Positions 31,712 through 41,818 are shown, numbered from the stretch's first letter. The stretch is 64,000 nt of DNA from Limnohabitans sp. Rim28 (GCF_000293865.2 NZ_ALKN02000003.1:1-64000); one strand, 5' to 3'. The notes: generated by a model not told the origin, from the sequence alone. Numbers and translations are program-made.

Positions 31712-32884
31712 ATGAAGAATATCTCCAACCAATTGGCCACGCTGCTATCGCGCGCGGGCATTTTTGCAGGTGCATGGGTTGCAACAGCAGCCCACGCAGT
31801 CAACGACTTGCCAGGTGGCCCTGCAGTCAATCAACTCAATTTGCATCCCGCGGTCACCAAAATTGCCGAAGAGCAGCAGTGGTTGCATTGGTTCATGCTG
31901 ATCCTTTGCACGGTCATCTTCATTGCCGTTTTTGCGGTCATGTTTTATTCCATTTGGAAGCACCGCAAATCGGTGGGTCACAAACCAGCCACTTTTACCG
32001 AATCCATCACGGTCGAGGTGGTTTGGACCGCTGTGCCATTCATCATCGTGATTTTGATGGCTTTGCCGGCCACCAAGGTCTTAGTGGCGCAAAAAGACAC
32101 CACCAATGCTGATTTGACCGTCAAGGTCACGGGTTATCAGTGGAAATGGGGTTACGACTACATCAACGGACAAGGCGAAGGTCTGAGCTACATCTCTACG
32201 CTCGATTCATCGCACCGCGCCATGTCCGATGCCGGCAAGCCTGCAGGTGACAATTACCTCCTCAAAGTGGACAACCCATTGGTGGTGCCTGTGGGCCAAA
32301 AGGTTCGCGTGATCACCACGGCCAACGATGTGATCCACGCTTTTGCGGTGCCTGCCTTTGGCATCAAACAAGATGCCATTCCGGGTTTTGTGCGCGACAC
32401 GTGGTTCCGTGCTGAAAAAACGGGTGATTTTTACGGCCAATGCCAAGAGCTGTGTGGCAAAGAGCACGCCTACATGCCGATCCATGTGAAGGTCTTGTCT
32501 GCCGAAGATTACACAGCTTGGGTGGCCACCGAGAAGAAAAAACAACTGGCCAAAGCCGATGATCCAAGCAAGGTTTGGGCTCTGGACGACTTGACCAAGC
32601 GTGGTGAGAAAGTCTATGCCTCTAACTGCATTGCTTGCCACCAAGCTGCTGGCAAAGTGGCTGGCCCGATCAAGGCGCTCGATGGTTCATCCATTGTTCT
32701 GGATGCCGACAAGTCCAAGCAAATTGCCATCCTGCTCAACGGTGCTGGCAACGGTGCCATGCCGGCCTGGAAACAGTTGTCTGACACCGACATTGCTGCA
32801 GTGGTCACCTACACCAAGAACAACTGGTCGAACAAGACCGGGCAAATTGTGCAGCCTGCCGACGTTTTGGCCGCTCGCAAATAA
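31712..32884 (+). CDS. coxB: Cytochrome c oxidase subunit II with C-terminal cytochrome c domain
   Basis: This 390-aa subunit accepts electrons from cytochrome c at the binuclear CuA centre. It has a signal peptide (to about AHA residue 28) and two membrane helices (about 57-80 and 100-120). The cupredoxin domain carries CuA ligands in [17 protein letters not shown] and an earlier [12 protein letters not shown] fused cytochrome c domain has heme motif CIACH (Cys306-His310) and a distal Met in [11 protein letters not shown] chose ATG 31712 over an upstream in-frame GTG at 31676 because the signal peptide begins there. Confidence 0.93.
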   Translation: MKNISNQLATLLSRAGIFAGAWVATAAHAVNDLPGGPAVNQLNLHPAVTKIAEEQQWLHWFMLILCTVIFIAVFAVMFYSIWKHRKSVGHKPATFTESITVEVVWTAVPFIIVILMALPATKVLVAQKDTTNADLTVKVTGYQWKWGYDYINGQGEGLSYISTLDSSHRAMSDAGKPAGDNYLLKVDNPLVVPVGQKVRVITTANDVIHAFAVPAFGIKQDAIPGFVRDTWFRAEKTGDFYGQCQELCGKEHAYMPIHVKVLSAEDYTAWVATEKKKQLAKADDPSKVWALDDLTKRGEKVYASNCIACHQAAGKVAGPIKALDGSSIVLDADKSKQIAILLNGAGNGAMPAWKQLSDTDIAAVVTYTKNNWSNKTGQIVQPADVLAARK

Positions 32885-32916
32885 ACCCAACCGTATTCAA
32901 ATCAAAGGAAATCAAG

Positions 32917-34533
32917 ATGAGTGCCGTTCTAGACCATCACGATCACGCCCATGACGATCACGGTCACGCGCCAGCTGGCTGGCGTCGTTGGGTTTATGCC
33001 ACCAACCACAAAGACATCGGAACTTTGTACCTGCTGTTCAGCTTCGCCATGTTGATGGTGGGCGGTGTGCTTGCATTGGGTATCCGTGCGGAGTTGTTCC
33101 AGCCTGGTTTGCAAATTGTGAACCCTGAGTTGTTCAACCAGTTCACCACCATGCACGGCATCATCATGGTGTTCGGTGCGATCATGCCCGCTTTTGTGGG
33201 TTTTGCGAACTGGATGATCCCTTTGCAAATTGGCGCATCCGACATGGCCTTTGCCCGCATGAACAACTTCAGCTTCTGGCTGATGATCCCCGCGTCTTTG
33301 ATGCTGGTGGGTTCGTTCTTCATGCCCGGTGGTGCGCCTGCCGCTGGTTGGACCTTGTATGCACCCTTGACCCTGCAAATGGGTCCATCGATGGATGCGG
33401 CGATCTTCGCGATGCACATTTTGGGCGCTTCGTCCATCATGGGCTCGATCAACATCATCGTCACCATCTTGAACATGCGCGCGCCTGGCATGACCTTGAT
33501 GAAGATGCCCATGTTCGCTTGGACTTGGTTGATCACTGCTTACCTGCTGATCGCCGTGATGCCTGTTTTGGCCGGCGCGATCACCATGACATTGACGGAC
33601 CGCCACTTTGGCACCAGCTTCTTCAACCCAGCGGGTGGTGGTGACCCGGTCATGTACCAGCACATTTTCTGGTTCTTTGGTCACCCTGAGGTGTACATCA
33701 TGATCTTGCCGGCCTTTGGCATCATCAGCCAGATCGTGCCCGCTTTTGCACGCAAGAAATTGTTTGGTTATGCCTCCATGGTGTACGCCACATCGTCTAT
33801 CGCGATTTTGTCGTTCATCGTGTGGGCCCACCACATGTTCACGACCGGCATGCCGGTCACGGGTCAGTTGTTTTTCATGTACGCCACGATGCTGATCGCT
33901 GTGCCTACGGCCGTGAAGATTTTCAACTGGATCGCCACCATGTGGCGCGGCTCCATGACCTTTGAAACCCCCATGTTGTTTGCGGTGGGCTTCATTTTCG
34001 TGTTCACCATGGGGGGGTTCACAGGCTTGATCTTGGCCATGGCCCCCATCGATATCCAGTTGCAAGACACTTATTACGTGGTGGCCCACTTCCACTATGT
34101 GTTGGTGGCGGGCTCCTTGTTTGCCCTGTTTGCTGGCGTTTATTACTGGATTTCCAAGTGGACCGGTGTGATGTACAACGAAACGCGCGGCAAGATCCAC
34201 TTCTGGTGGTCCTTGATCTCTTTCAACATCACCTTCTTCCCGATGCACTTTTTGGGTCTGGCCGGTATGCCACGTCGCTACGCTGACTACCCCATGCAGT
34301 TCACCGACTTCAACATGATCGCCTCGGTGGGTGCCTTCTTCTTTGGTTTCGCCCAGGTGTATTTCTTCCTGTTCGTGGTCTTGCCTTGTATGCTTGGAAA
34401 GGGCGAAAAAGCACCCCAGAAGCCTTGGGAAGCCGCTGAAGGCCTGGAGTGGGAAGTCCCATCGCCCGCACCTTTCCACACCTTTGAGAACCCACCCAAG
34501 CTGGACGCGACCGCGACCCGCGTGATCGGTTGA
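32917..34533 (+). CDS. coxA: Cytochrome c oxidase subunit I
   Basis: This 538-aa catalytic subunit is an aa3-type heme-copper oxidase that reduces O2 and pumps protons. About 12 helices are present. Visible signatures are [14 protein letters not shown] (heme a ligand), [17 protein letters not shown] (CuB His and the cross-linked Tyr), [11 protein letters not shown], and HFHYVLVAG (heme ligands). The GHPEVY glutamate of the D-channel marks it as A-type. The His-rich N-terminus ([13 protein letters not shown]) is a species-variable feature. It is 32 bp downstream of coxB. Confidence 0.97.
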   Translation: MSAVLDHHDHAHDDHGHAPAGWRRWVYATNHKDIGTLYLLFSFAMLMVGGVLALGIRAELFQPGLQIVNPELFNQFTTMHGIIMVFGAIMPAFVGFANWMIPLQIGASDMAFARMNNFSFWLMIPASLMLVGSFFMPGGAPAAGWTLYAPLTLQMGPSMDAAIFAMHILGASSIMGSINIIVTILNMRAPGMTLMKMPMFAWTWLITAYLLIAVMPVLAGAITMTLTDRHFGTSFFNPAGGGDPVMYQHIFWFFGHPEVYIMILPAFGIISQIVPAFARKKLFGYASMVYATSSIAILSFIVWAHHMFTTGMPVTGQLFFMYATMLIAVPTAVKIFNWIATMWRGSMTFETPMLFAVGFIFVFTMGGFTGLILAMAPIDIQLQDTYYVVAHFHYVLVAGSLFALFAGVYYWISKWTGVMYNETRGKIHFWWSLISFNITFFPMHFLGLAGMPRRYADYPMQFTDFNMIASVGAFFFGFAQVYFFLFVVLPCMLGKGEKAPQKPWEAAEGLEWEVPSPAPFHTFENPPKLDATATRVIG

Positions 34534-34538
34534 GCAAC

Positions 34539-34655
34539 ATGGCCATGACACCCGAGCAGAGAAAAAGCAACGTTCGTCTGGGCTTGATTTTGTTGTCGGT
34601 GGCCTGCGTTGTTTTGGCCGGGTTCGTGGCCAAAATCTTGTTGCTCAACACCTGA
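34539..34655 (+). CDS. Cytochrome oxidase small assembly protein (38 aa)
   Basis: This 38-codon frame between coxA and ctaG encodes a soluble N-terminus (MTPEQRKSNVR) and a single membrane helix (about residues 14-33). The sequence and position match the small assembly protein annotated at this spot in betaproteobacterial oxidase operons. It starts 6 bp after the coxA stop and ends 10 bp before ctaG. Either of the Met codons 1 and 3 may be the start. Its role is inferred from position: probably stabilising subunit I or CtaG during copper insertion. Confidence 0.75.
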   Translation: MAMTPEQRKSNVRLGLILLSVACVVLAGFVAKILLLNT

Positions 34656-34665
34656 AAGACATGGG

Positions 34666-35289
34666 ATGAACTTGCGTGGTGCAAACCTGAAGATGGTCGG
34701 CAAGCTGGCAGTGGTCACTGCGGGCATGTTTTGCTTCGGGTATGCATTGGTGCCGATTTACAAGGCCATTTGTGAAATCACCGGGATCAATGTTTTGTCG
34801 ATCTCTGAAACGCAGGTGCCTGGTAACGCCAAAGCCGCGCAAGCGGCGCAGGTCCTGCGCAACAGCCAAGTGGACACCAGCCGCACCATCACGGTTGAGT
34901 TTGATGCGAATGTGCGCGGTCCTTGGCAGTTCAAGCCTGAAATGCGTTCGATGCAGGTTCACCCCGGTGAGTTGAGCACGGTGATGTATGAGTTCCAAAA
35001 CGTGCAAAACCGCCGCATGGCCGCACAAGCCATTCCCAGTTACGCGCCGAAGCAAGCTGCCAGCCATTTCAACAAGCTGGAGTGTTTTTGCTTCAACGAG
35101 TACACCCTGGAGCCAGGAGAAAAGAAAGCTTGGCCAGTGGCCTTTGTGATCGATCCCAAGCTGTCCAAAGACGTGACCACCATCACTTTGTCCTACACCT
35201 TTTTTGAGGTGGGCGGCAAAACCCCAGTGGCACCCAGTGCGCCTTTGGCGGTGAAGCAAGTGACGAGTTTGACGGGTTCGGGCTCATGA
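34666..35289 (+). CDS. ctaG: Cytochrome c oxidase assembly protein CtaG (Cox11)
   Basis: This 207-aa protein has one N-terminal membrane helix (about residues 14-32) and a periplasmic Ig-like domain. The copper-binding motif CFCF (in NKLECFCFNEYTLEPGE) and the conserved MPVAF-like stretch WPVAFVIDP are present. It delivers copper to CuB of subunit I. The ATG at 34666 follows GACATGGG without a strong ribosome site; coupling to the small upstream gene may help. The stop overlaps the DUF2970 start by 4 bp. Confidence 0.93.
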   Translation: MNLRGANLKMVGKLAVVTAGMFCFGYALVPIYKAICEITGINVLSISETQVPGNAKAAQAAQVLRNSQVDTSRTITVEFDANVRGPWQFKPEMRSMQVHPGELSTVMYEFQNVQNRRMAAQAIPSYAPKQAASHFNKLECFCFNEYTLEPGEKKAWPVAFVIDPKLSKDVTTITLSYTFFEVGGKTPVAPSAPLAVKQVTSLTGSGS

Positions 35290-35513
35290 GCACGACAGAA
35301 ACCCCCTCTGTGAAGCCGTCCTCCTTTTTGAGGACAGTTCAAGCGGTACTTTGGTCTTTTGTGGGTTTGCGTAAAGGTTCCGAGTATCAACAAGACCTTG
35401 AGAAGCTGAACCCTTTTCACATCATTGGTGTGGGTATTGGTGCAGCATTGTTGTTTGTATTGGGGCTCATCGCCCTGGTCAATTGGGTGGTGGCACAGCC
35501 CTTTGTGCTTTAA
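35286..35513 (+). CDS. DUF2970 small membrane protein
   Basis: This 75-aa protein has a conserved soluble part (VQAVLWSFVGLRKGSEYQQD, about residues 17-36) and a single C-terminal membrane helix (about 48-70). It fits DUF2970, a family commonly encoded between ctaG and coxC in betaproteobacteria and probably an oxidase assembly or stability factor, though unproven. It overlaps the ctaG stop by 4 bp (ATGA). Confidence 0.8.
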   Translation: MSTTETPSVKPSSFLRTVQAVLWSFVGLRKGSEYQQDLEKLNPFHIIGVGIGAALLFVLGLIALVNWVVAQPFVL

Positions 35514-35555
35514 CCCAACCATCAGATTTCGATTGAAGAGAGAGCAGGAGTATTC

Positions 35556-36437
35556 ATGAGTTCAGCAGCACACGGCAGCACGCCTTACTACTACGTCCCA
35601 CACGAGTCACGTCATCCCGTGATGTCGGCCATAGGTTTGTTCTTCGTCATTTTGGGCGCAGGTCAATGGATCAACGGCGCTGAATGGGGCATGTATTGCT
35701 TGTTCTTTGGCTTGGCTTGGTGGCTGATCGTTTTGTACCAGTGGTTCTCAGAAGCGGTGCACGAAAGCGAAACCGGCATGTATGGCCGAAAGGTTGATTT
35801 GTCTTTCCGTTGGAGCATGACGTGGTTCATCTTTTCAGAAGTCATGTTCTTTGGTGCCTTTTTCACCGCCTTGTGGTGGGCCCGTTCCCATTCAATCCCA
35901 GCCCTGGGCAGCTTGGAAAATGCACTCCTCTGGCCTGACTTTAAGGCGGCTTGGCCCAGCGTTGTAGCGGGCGCCACCACTTCGCCTGCTGGCATTGTGG
36001 AGCCCTTCAAGACCATGGGGCCGTTCTGGTTGCCCACGATCAACACGGCATTGCTTTTGACGTCCGGTGTCACTTTGACCATCGCTCACCATGCTTTGCA
36101 AGTCGGTGAGCGCCTGAAAACCATCAAATTCATGTGGATGACGGTTCTCTTGGGCGTTGTCTTCTTGTTTGTTCAAGGTTACGAATACGCCCATGCATGG
36201 GGCGACTTGAACCTGAAGCTCTCGTCCGGTATCTATGGTTCAACCTTTTACATGCTGACGGGTTTCCACGGTTTCCACGTGTTTGTGGGCATGTTGATGT
36301 TGTTGTTCATCACCTTGCGCTTGCAAAAAGGCCATTTCACCAAAGACCGTCATTTTGGTTTCGAAGGCGCTGCTTGGTATTGGCACTTCGTTGACGTGGT
36401 TTGGTTGGGTTTGTACATCCTGGTTTACTGGATGTAA
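35556..36437 (+). CDS. coxC: Cytochrome c oxidase subunit III
   Basis: This 293-aa protein has seven membrane helices. Typical subunit III segments are WSMTWFIFSEVMFFGAFFTALWWAR (with the conserved Glu), YGSTFYMLTGFHGFHVFVG, and the terminal AAWYWHFVDVVWLGLYILVYW. It stabilises the oxidase and the D-channel proton uptake. The ATG is preceded by GAGAGCAGGAG. It is the last gene of the main oxidase unit and is followed by a strong bidirectional terminator. Confidence 0.96.
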   Translation: MSSAAHGSTPYYYVPHESRHPVMSAIGLFFVILGAGQWINGAEWGMYCLFFGLAWWLIVLYQWFSEAVHESETGMYGRKVDLSFRWSMTWFIFSEVMFFGAFFTALWWARSHSIPALGSLENALLWPDFKAAWPSVVAGATTSPAGIVEPFKTMGPFWLPTINTALLLTSGVTLTIAHHALQVGERLKTIKFMWMTVLLGVVFLFVQGYEYAHAWGDLNLKLSSGIYGSTFYMLTGFHGFHVFVGMLMLLFITLRLQKGHFTKDRHFGFEGAAWYWHFVDVVWLGLYILVYWM

Positions 36438-36454
36438 GACCTGTGCTGTTCATC

Positions 36455-36480
36455 AAAAAAGCGCCCTTGGGCGCTTTTTT
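36455..36480. terminator. Bidirectional terminator between coxC and the DUF2909 gene
   Basis: The stem GCGCCC (36461-36466) and GGGCGC (36469-36474) are flanked by six A on the left and six T on the right, so the arms extend to 12 bp. It can terminate coxC rightward and the converging small gene leftward. Confidence 0.9.
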
Positions 36481-36511
36481 ATTGAGATGGATGCAAGACA
36501 AAGTGATGGCA

Positions 36512-36745
36512 TCAAAGCCCAGGTGGAATGCCTGTGGGTTGAATCCAGCCCATCTTCCAAGCAATCAAAACGCAAAGAAACAAAACGATCGACAAACCCA
36601 CCCGCAGGGCGAGCGCCGTGGCCATTTTGTTTTTGGGTGGTGCTGAACCCTCTTCTGGGGGCACACTGCCCCTCATCATGTGAAGCAACGCCCAGACCAA
36701 ACTGGCCAAGATGGCCATAAAAGCAACGACAACCAATATTTTCAT
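36512..36745 (-). CDS. Twin transmembrane protein (DUF2909 family)
   Basis: This 77-aa protein has two membrane helices (about residues 2-22 and 46-66) joined by a hydrophilic loop (RGSVPPEEGSAPPKNK) that contains NKMATALALRVGLS. It matches the small twin-TM family encoded opposite the SURF1 gene in oxidase clusters. The function is unknown. The start at 36745 is 14 bp from the divergent SURF1 ATG, so the two promoters must overlap the other gene or a shared short region. Confidence 0.75.
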   Translation of the reverse strand: MKILVVVAFMAILASLVWALLHMMRGSVPPEEGSAPPKNKMATALALRVGLSIVLFLCVLIAWKMGWIQPTGIPPGL

Positions 36746-36759
36746 GGCGACATTATCCG

Positions 36760-37503
36760 ATGACTGAAAAAACCCCGGGGCGACAAAGATGGCTCTTGCT
36801 GGCACTGGCTGTGCTGAGTGGGAGCCTGACCTTTTCGCTGGGTTTGTGGCAACTGGGCCGCGCGGCTGAAAAAACATCGTTGCAGCAGGCAAGAACCCAA
36901 CAGGCCGAAAAGCCGGTGCTGAATGGCCAAAACCTGAAAGTGGGCGCTGACCCGTCGGATGCCCGTGAAGACTTGTTGCACCGTCGCATGGTGTTGACAG
37001 GACATTGGCAACACCAGCACACCGTTTACTTGGAAAACCGTCAAATGAATGCCAAGCCTGGGTTCTTTGTATTGACGCCGCTCAAGCTTGAGGGCGTGGG
37101 GACCACGGTGTTGGTTCAGCGCGGTTGGGTTCAGCGTTCGTTCACGGACCGAACAGCCTTGCCGCCAGTGGGTCGGTCTTCGGAGCGCGTGGAAGTGGCG
37201 GGAAATTTGGCCCCATGGCCGTCAAGGCTCTACGATTTTGGTGGCAAAGAAAAAGGCCCGATACGGCAAAATCTGGATTGGCAGGAATTCAGGCAAGAAA
37301 CCGGTTTGGACTTGCCCCGGTACACACTGCTTCAGTCAGGTGCAGCGTCTGAAGGACTGCTTCGTGAATGGCCTGTGGTGGCCAGTGGTGTCGCAAAACA
37401 CCATGGTTACGCTTTTCAATGGTTCGGCCTCAGCGCCTTGATCGCTTTACTTTATGTCTGGTTCCAAATTGTCCAACCCCGTCGATCCCCAAAAATCCGC
37501 TGA
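36760..37503 (+). CDS. SURF1 family oxidase assembly protein
   Basis: This 247-aa protein has the Surf1 arrangement: an N-terminal helix (about residues 9-28), a periplasmic domain and a C-terminal helix (about 220-238). Signatures include LGLWQLGRAAEK, GHWQHQHTVYLENR, GFFVLTPL, VQRGWVQR and the terminal YAFQWFGLSALIALLYVWF. It helps insert heme a into subunit I. The 3' end overlaps the next gene by 50 bp if that gene starts at 37454. Confidence 0.92.
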   Translation: MTEKTPGRQRWLLLALAVLSGSLTFSLGLWQLGRAAEKTSLQQARTQQAEKPVLNGQNLKVGADPSDAREDLLHRRMVLTGHWQHQHTVYLENRQMNAKPGFFVLTPLKLEGVGTTVLVQRGWVQRSFTDRTALPPVGRSSERVEVAGNLAPWPSRLYDFGGKEKGPIRQNLDWQEFRQETGLDLPRYTLLQSGAASEGLLREWPVVASGVAKHHGYAFQWFGLSALIALLYVWFQIVQPRRSPKIR

Positions 37504-38167
37504 AAGCCCCCTGGCCATGACCATTCATGGTTTGCCAAGTCCGGTCGATGTGGTGCAGGCGGATACCCAGCGTACGCGCATGGGTCGCTGGAAAATGATC
37601 GCCATGATGTTGGTCTGCGCATCGCCCGTTTTGGCTTCTTATTTCACCTATTACGTGCTTCGCCCTGAGGGTCGCAGTGTCTACGGCGAACTGATTCAGC
37701 CGCAAAAGGACATGCCCAGCATCACGGTCAAAAATGACCAAGCGCAAGATGTGGCTGTCCAGTCGCTCAAAGGCCAGTGGTTGTTGGTGACCGTGGCTTC
37801 AGGGGCGTGCGATGAGCGTTGCCAGCAAAATCTTTACTTTCAAAGGCAGTTGAGAGAGATTCTCGGACGTGATAAGGATCGACTGGACCGTGTTTGGCTG
37901 GTCACCGATGCCGCGCCAGTTGCCACAGAATTGAGCGCCGCGCTCAGTGGTGCGCATGTGTTGAGAATGGACTCTGAAACGGTGGCCCGCTGGATCACCC
38001 CCGGAGCCGGGCAACAGGCGCAAGACCATTTGTACGTGGTGGACCCCATGGGCAACTTCATGATGCGTTTTCCGGCGAACATGGATGTTGCGGGCGCCTC
38101 CAAAGCCAAAAGAGACCTGAACCGCTTGCTCAAGGCGTCATCATCTTGGGACCAAGCGGGACGATGA
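37454..38167 (+). CDS. Membrane-anchored SCO-like thioredoxin-fold protein
   Basis: This 237-aa protein has one membrane helix (about residues 47-66, after RMGRWKM) and a periplasmic thioredoxin-like domain. CDERC (in SGACDERCQQN) has the CxxxC spacing of SCO copper chaperones, and DHLYVVDPMGNFMMRF corresponds to the SCO DHS..LIDPxG region, including its His. Overall similarity to the canonical SCO encoded at 40204 is low. It probably takes part in copper delivery or thiol reduction for the oxidase. The start at 37454 overlaps SURF1; ATG 37517 would avoid overlap and is an alternative. Confidence 0.7.
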   Translation: MSGSKLSNPVDPQKSAESPLAMTIHGLPSPVDVVQADTQRTRMGRWKMIAMMLVCASPVLASYFTYYVLRPEGRSVYGELIQPQKDMPSITVKNDQAQDVAVQSLKGQWLLVTVASGACDERCQQNLYFQRQLREILGRDKDRLDRVWLVTDAAPVATELSAALSGAHVLRMDSETVARWITPGAGQQAQDHLYVVDPMGNFMMRFPANMDVAGASKAKRDLNRLLKASSSWDQAGR

Positions 38168-38170
38168 ACC

Positions 38171-39301
38171 ATGAATGAAGTTGAGTTGTACAACCTCGAG
38201 CCCTTGGTGGAGCTGATGGCGGTAGGTTTGGCGGTGGCTGCTTTGCCACTGGCCTGGTGGTTTTGGCAGCAGCGCCGCGCTGCCCCGACCCGTCGACTGA
38301 AAGCCTTGACGCTGATCACCTTGTTTTTGACCTTTGACTTGGTGTTGTTTGGCGCTTTCACGCGATTGACCGACTCAGGCTTGGGCTGTCCCGATTGGCC
38401 AGGCTGCTACGGCAGCGTCACGCCCATGGGTGCCAAAGCTGAAATCAAGGCCGCTGAAACCGCCATGCCCACGGGGCCGGTCACCAAAAGCAAAGCCTGG
38501 ATCGAAATGGTTCACCGTTATCTGGCCACGGGCGTCGGCGTCCTGATCTTGACACTGGCCGCCATGACTTGGTGGTTGCGCCGTCACAGTCGAGAAGTCA
38601 GCCCCTGGTTGCCGACCTTCACCTTGGTTTGGGTTTGCATGCAAGGGGCTTTTGGTGCACTCACGGTGACCATGAAGCTGTTTCCGGCCATCGTCACCTT
38701 GCACCTGATGGGGGGCATTGGTTTGTTGGCACTGCTCATGGCCCAAGCCGTGCGCTACGACGGTCCGGGTCTGCGGCCCTTGCCCAGTTTTTTGCGCCGA
38801 GGTTTATGGGTCGGTTTTGCGCTGATCTGGGCCCAAATTGCATTGGGTGGCTGGGTCAGCACCAACTATGCCGTGTTGGCGTGTCCAGACTTTCCAACCT
38901 GCAATGGCCAATGGGTCCCCGACATGAATTGGGAAGGCTTCAGTGTTTGGCGCGAACTGGGCTACACCCCAAGCGGTGAGCTTTTGCCCTTTTTGGCGTT
39001 GTCGACGATCCACTTTGTTCACCGTTCTGCCGCCTGGCTGGTTTTGGGCGTCATGGTGTGGCTGGGGTGGCATTTGCGTCAGCACCAAGGCCTGATTTTG
39101 GCTGGGCGCTGGCTGCTGGGTTTGTCGGCTTTGCAACTCATCACCGGGCTGAGCAATGTGGTCTTGGGCTGGCCTTTGTTGGCTGCCGTTTTGCACACCG
39201 GTGGTGCTGCGGCCATGGTCGTGACTTTGACCTGGGCGCTCCATGCCAGCCGGAACGATAATCCACAGCGTATGACGTTTTCCCCAAGGCCCGCCCCATG
39301 A
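38171..39301 (+). CDS. ctaA: Heme A synthase CtaA (COX15)
   Basis: This 376-aa protein with eight membrane helices converts heme O to heme A. Family motifs are [22 protein letters not shown] (about residues 60-81), IEMVHRYLA, and [13 protein letters not shown] in the second half, giving the paired His ligands. The CPDWPGC and CPDFPTC cysteine pairs are both present. It starts 3 bp after the SCO-like gene and overlaps ctaB by 4 bp, so it is part of a ctaA-ctaB-sco unit. Confidence 0.95.
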   Translation: MNEVELYNLEPLVELMAVGLAVAALPLAWWFWQQRRAAPTRRLKALTLITLFLTFDLVLFGAFTRLTDSGLGCPDWPGCYGSVTPMGAKAEIKAAETAMPTGPVTKSKAWIEMVHRYLATGVGVLILTLAAMTWWLRRHSREVSPWLPTFTLVWVCMQGAFGALTVTMKLFPAIVTLHLMGGIGLLALLMAQAVRYDGPGLRPLPSFLRRGLWVGFALIWAQIALGGWVSTNYAVLACPDFPTCNGQWVPDMNWEGFSVWRELGYTPSGELLPFLALSTIHFVHRSAAWLVLGVMVWLGWHLRQHQGLILAGRWLLGLSALQLITGLSNVVLGWPLLAAVLHTGGAAAMVVTLTWALHASRNDNPQRMTFSPRPAP

Positions 39302-40194
39302 CCGCCGCGATTGCCCCTTTGCCGATGTCTGCTTGGCAGCAGTATTACGCCCTGACCAAGCCGCGCGTGGTTCAGTTGATAGTGTTTTGTGCACTGATCG
39401 GCATGGTGCTGGCTGTGCCGGGTGTGCCCAGTTGGGCCGAATTGAAGCTGGGTCTTTGGGCTTGCGTGGGCATCTGGTTGGTGGCGGGCGCGGCTGCAGC
39501 GTTCAATTGTCTGGTTGAAAAAACCATCGACGCCAAGATGAAACGCACCGCTTGGCGACCCACCGCCAAAGGCGAGCTGAGCGACCGTCAGGCGCTGTTG
39601 TTTTCAGGGGTTCTGTGCGCTGTGGGCTCGGCCGTGCTGTATGTGCTGGTCAACCCGCTCACCATGTGGCTCACCTTTGCCACCTTTGTGGGTTACGCCG
39701 TCATCTACACCGTGATCCTGAAACCTCTGACGCCGCAGAACATTGTGATCGGCGGGGCCAGTGGGGCCATGCCGCCCGTGCTGGGCTGGGCCGCCATGAC
39801 CGGGCAGGTCGGGCCCGAAGCCTTGATCTTGTTTTTGATCATCTTCTTGTGGACGCCGCCGCACTTTTGGGCCTTGGCGCTCTACCGTGTGGAGGACTAC
39901 CGCAAGTCCGGTTTGCCCATGTTGCCGGTGACCCACGGCAACGAATTCACGCGGCTGCAAATTCTGCTGTACACCGTGGTCTTGATGGCCTCTTGCTTGA
40001 TGCCCTTTGTCTATGGCATGAGTTCTTGGCTTTATTTGGCCGCTGCGGTGGTGCTCAGCATCGGTTTCATAGGCTACGCAGTGGCTTTGTACCGAGAGTA
40101 TTCGGACGAACTGGCGCGCAAAACCTTTCGCTTTTCATTGGTCCACCTGAGCGCCTTGTTTGCCGCTTTGCTGTTGGACCACTATCTTTTTTAA
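39298..40194 (+). CDS. ctaB: Protoheme IX farnesyltransferase CtaB
   Basis: This 298-aa UbiA-family prenyltransferase makes heme O from protoheme and farnesyl diphosphate. It has nine membrane helices. The first Asp-rich-type motif is [19 protein letters not shown] (about residues 64-82), and the second region is [22 protein letters not shown] (about 183-204). [20 protein letters not shown] near the N-terminus is characteristic. It overlaps ctaA by 4 bp and is followed 9 bp later by sco. Confidence 0.96.
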   Translation: MTAAIAPLPMSAWQQYYALTKPRVVQLIVFCALIGMVLAVPGVPSWAELKLGLWACVGIWLVAGAAAAFNCLVEKTIDAKMKRTAWRPTAKGELSDRQALLFSGVLCAVGSAVLYVLVNPLTMWLTFATFVGYAVIYTVILKPLTPQNIVIGGASGAMPPVLGWAAMTGQVGPEALILFLIIFLWTPPHFWALALYRVEDYRKSGLPMLPVTHGNEFTRLQILLYTVVLMASCLMPFVYGMSSWLYLAAAVVLSIGFIGYAVALYREYSDELARKTFRFSLVHLSALFAALLLDHYLF

Positions 40195-40203
40195 GGCCCA
40201 TCC

Positions 40204-40812
40204 ATGCTGCAACGTAGAGTTGTTTCGAGAACCGTTTTGGCTTTGAGCTTGCTCAGTGCCTGGGCGGTTTTGTCCGGTTGCGGCCAAGACAAACCGGCTT
40301 TCAAGGGCGTGGACATCACGGGCGCTGATTACGCGCAGGGTTTTACGCTGAGTGACCAAGACGGCCAAGTGCGCACCCTGAAGGACTTTGCAGGAAAAGC
40401 TGTGGTGGTGTTTTTTGGCTTCACCCAATGCCCGGATGTGTGTCCCACGGCCTTGCAGGAAATCGCCCAAGCCAAACAGCTGTTGGGTGCCGATGGTGCC
40501 AAGCTGCAGGGCATTTTCATCACCGTCGACCCTGAGCGTGACACGCCCGAGTTGCTCAAGGCCTATGTGGCCAACTTTGGCGCTGATTTCGTGGCCCTGC
40601 GCCCCAGCCCAGAGCAGCTGCCCAAAGTGACCAAAGACTTCAAGATCTATTACAAAAAGGTCGATGGCAAAACCCCCACCAGCTACACCCTGGACCATTC
40701 GGCGGGCAGTTTTGCATTTGACCCGCAAGGCCGTATTCGGCTGTACAACCGCCACGCCAGCGGGGCCGAGACCTTGGCGGCTGACGTGAAAATCTTGCTC
40801 AGCGGCAAGTGA
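40204..40812 (+). CDS. SCO1/SenC family copper chaperone
   Basis: This 202-aa lipoprotein or membrane-anchored protein (signal with lipobox-like VLSGCGQD, Cys at about residue 25) has a thioredoxin fold. The copper ligands are CPDVC (FGFTQCPDVCPTALQE, about residues 78-82) and the distal His in YTLDHSAGSFAFDPQG. It delivers copper to CuA of subunit II. It is the last gene of the oxidase assembly cluster and converges with a Bug-family receptor gene 13 bp away. Confidence 0.92.
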   Translation: MLQRRVVSRTVLALSLLSAWAVLSGCGQDKPAFKGVDITGADYAQGFTLSDQDGQVRTLKDFAGKAVVVFFGFTQCPDVCPTALQEIAQAKQLLGADGAKLQGIFITVDPERDTPELLKAYVANFGADFVALRPSPEQLPKVTKDFKIYYKKVDGKTPTSYTLDHSAGSFAFDPQGRIRLYNRHASGAETLAADVKILLSGK

Positions 40813-40825
40813 GGCAAATCGGACT

Positions 40826-41818
40826 TCAGTTCAACTCGATCTTCTGACTGCGGATGATCGCGCCCAAGGCTTGGGTATCGGACTCAATCCGATTTTTCAA
40901 GCCTTCGGGCGAGGAACCCACCACCTGCCAGCCTTGCTGAAACAACCGTGCCCGCATCTCGGGCGAACGCACGATCTCGCTCACAACGGCCGACAACCGG
41001 CTGGCAACCGCAGCAGGCATGGAAGCCGGTGCCGCCACGGCATTCCAAATTTCCAACTGGTAATCTTTGACGCCGATTTCTGCCAGGCTAGGCACCTCTG
41101 CGGCCACTGAGCTGCGGCCGCTGCTGGACGCTCCAATGGCGCGCAGTTTGCCCGCACTGACTTGCGCAGCCGACATGGCCGGTGGCAACAAGGCCAACTG
41201 CACTTGGCCTCCCAGCAAAGCCGTGATGATTTGTGGGTTGCCGGGGTAGGGCACATGCACGGGTGCAATGTTGGCCTTGGTTTTGAGCAGTTCCATCCCC
41301 AAGTGCGCCACGGTCCCGACGCCGGGGGATGCGTAGCTGAGTTGGTTGCCTGACTTTTGGGCCCAGCTCAACCACTCTTTGGCGGTCTGACCGGGCGCGT
41401 TCGCGGGCACGGTCAGGACCAAGGGCGCTTTGCCAATCAGGCTGATGGGGGCGAGATCTTTGAGCGGGTCATAGGGCACCTTGGGGTTCAGGATGCGGGC
41501 GATCGTCATGTTGCCGTTGATCATCAGGCCCAAGGTGTGGCCGTCCGTGGACTTGGCCACAAAGTCGGCGGCAATGTTGCCGCCTGCGCCCACTTTGTTC
41601 TCGACGATCACGTTTTGACCCAGCGCCTTGGCCAAGGGCTCGGCCAGTGCGCGTGCGGTCAGGTCGGGGCTGGAGCCGGCAGGAAACCCCACCACCATGC
41701 GCACAGTTTGGGTTGGCCATGGGGTCGCCCATGTGGGTGCTGCGCCGAGAAACAAGACGGCCCCCATGGCTTGCGTCAAAAGGCGGCGGGAAAAACGGGC
41801 GGCGTTGATGGGGTTCAT
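40826..41818 (-). CDS. Bug family tripartite tricarboxylate transporter receptor (orphan)
   Basis: This 330-aa periplasmic binding protein has a signal peptide (cleavage near TWA residue 32) and the Bug/TctC fold. It carries the early motif WPTQTVRMVVGFPAGSSPDLTARALAEPLAKALGQNVIVENK and the later VPYPGNPQIITALLGGQVQLA. No tctA or tctB is adjacent, so it is an orphan receptor, as is common in Bordetella/Comamonadaceae. The ligand is unknown; carboxylates are usual for the family. Only about 110 bp separate it from the rpoH stop, and the rpoH terminator lies in that gap. Confidence 0.9.
   Translation of the reverse strand: MNPINAARFSRRLLTQAMGAVLFLGAAPTWATPWPTQTVRMVVGFPAGSSPDLTARALAEPLAKALGQNVIVENKVGAGGNIAADFVAKSTDGHTLGLMINGNMTIARILNPKVPYDPLKDLAPISLIGKAPLVLTVPANAPGQTAKEWLSWAQKSGNQLSYASPGVGTVAHLGMELLKTKANIAPVHVPYPGNPQIITALLGGQVQLALLPPAMSAAQVSAGKLRAIGASSSGRSSVAAEVPSLAEIGVKDYQLEIWNAVAAPASMPAAVASRLSAVVSEIVRSPEMRARLFQQGWQVVGSSPEGLKNRIESDTQALGAIIRSQKIELN

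Noticed and set aside
32929..34551. 540-codon minus-strand frame opposite coxA
   Set aside because: It is extremely His/Gln/Arg-rich, the complement of coxA codons, without any known domain.
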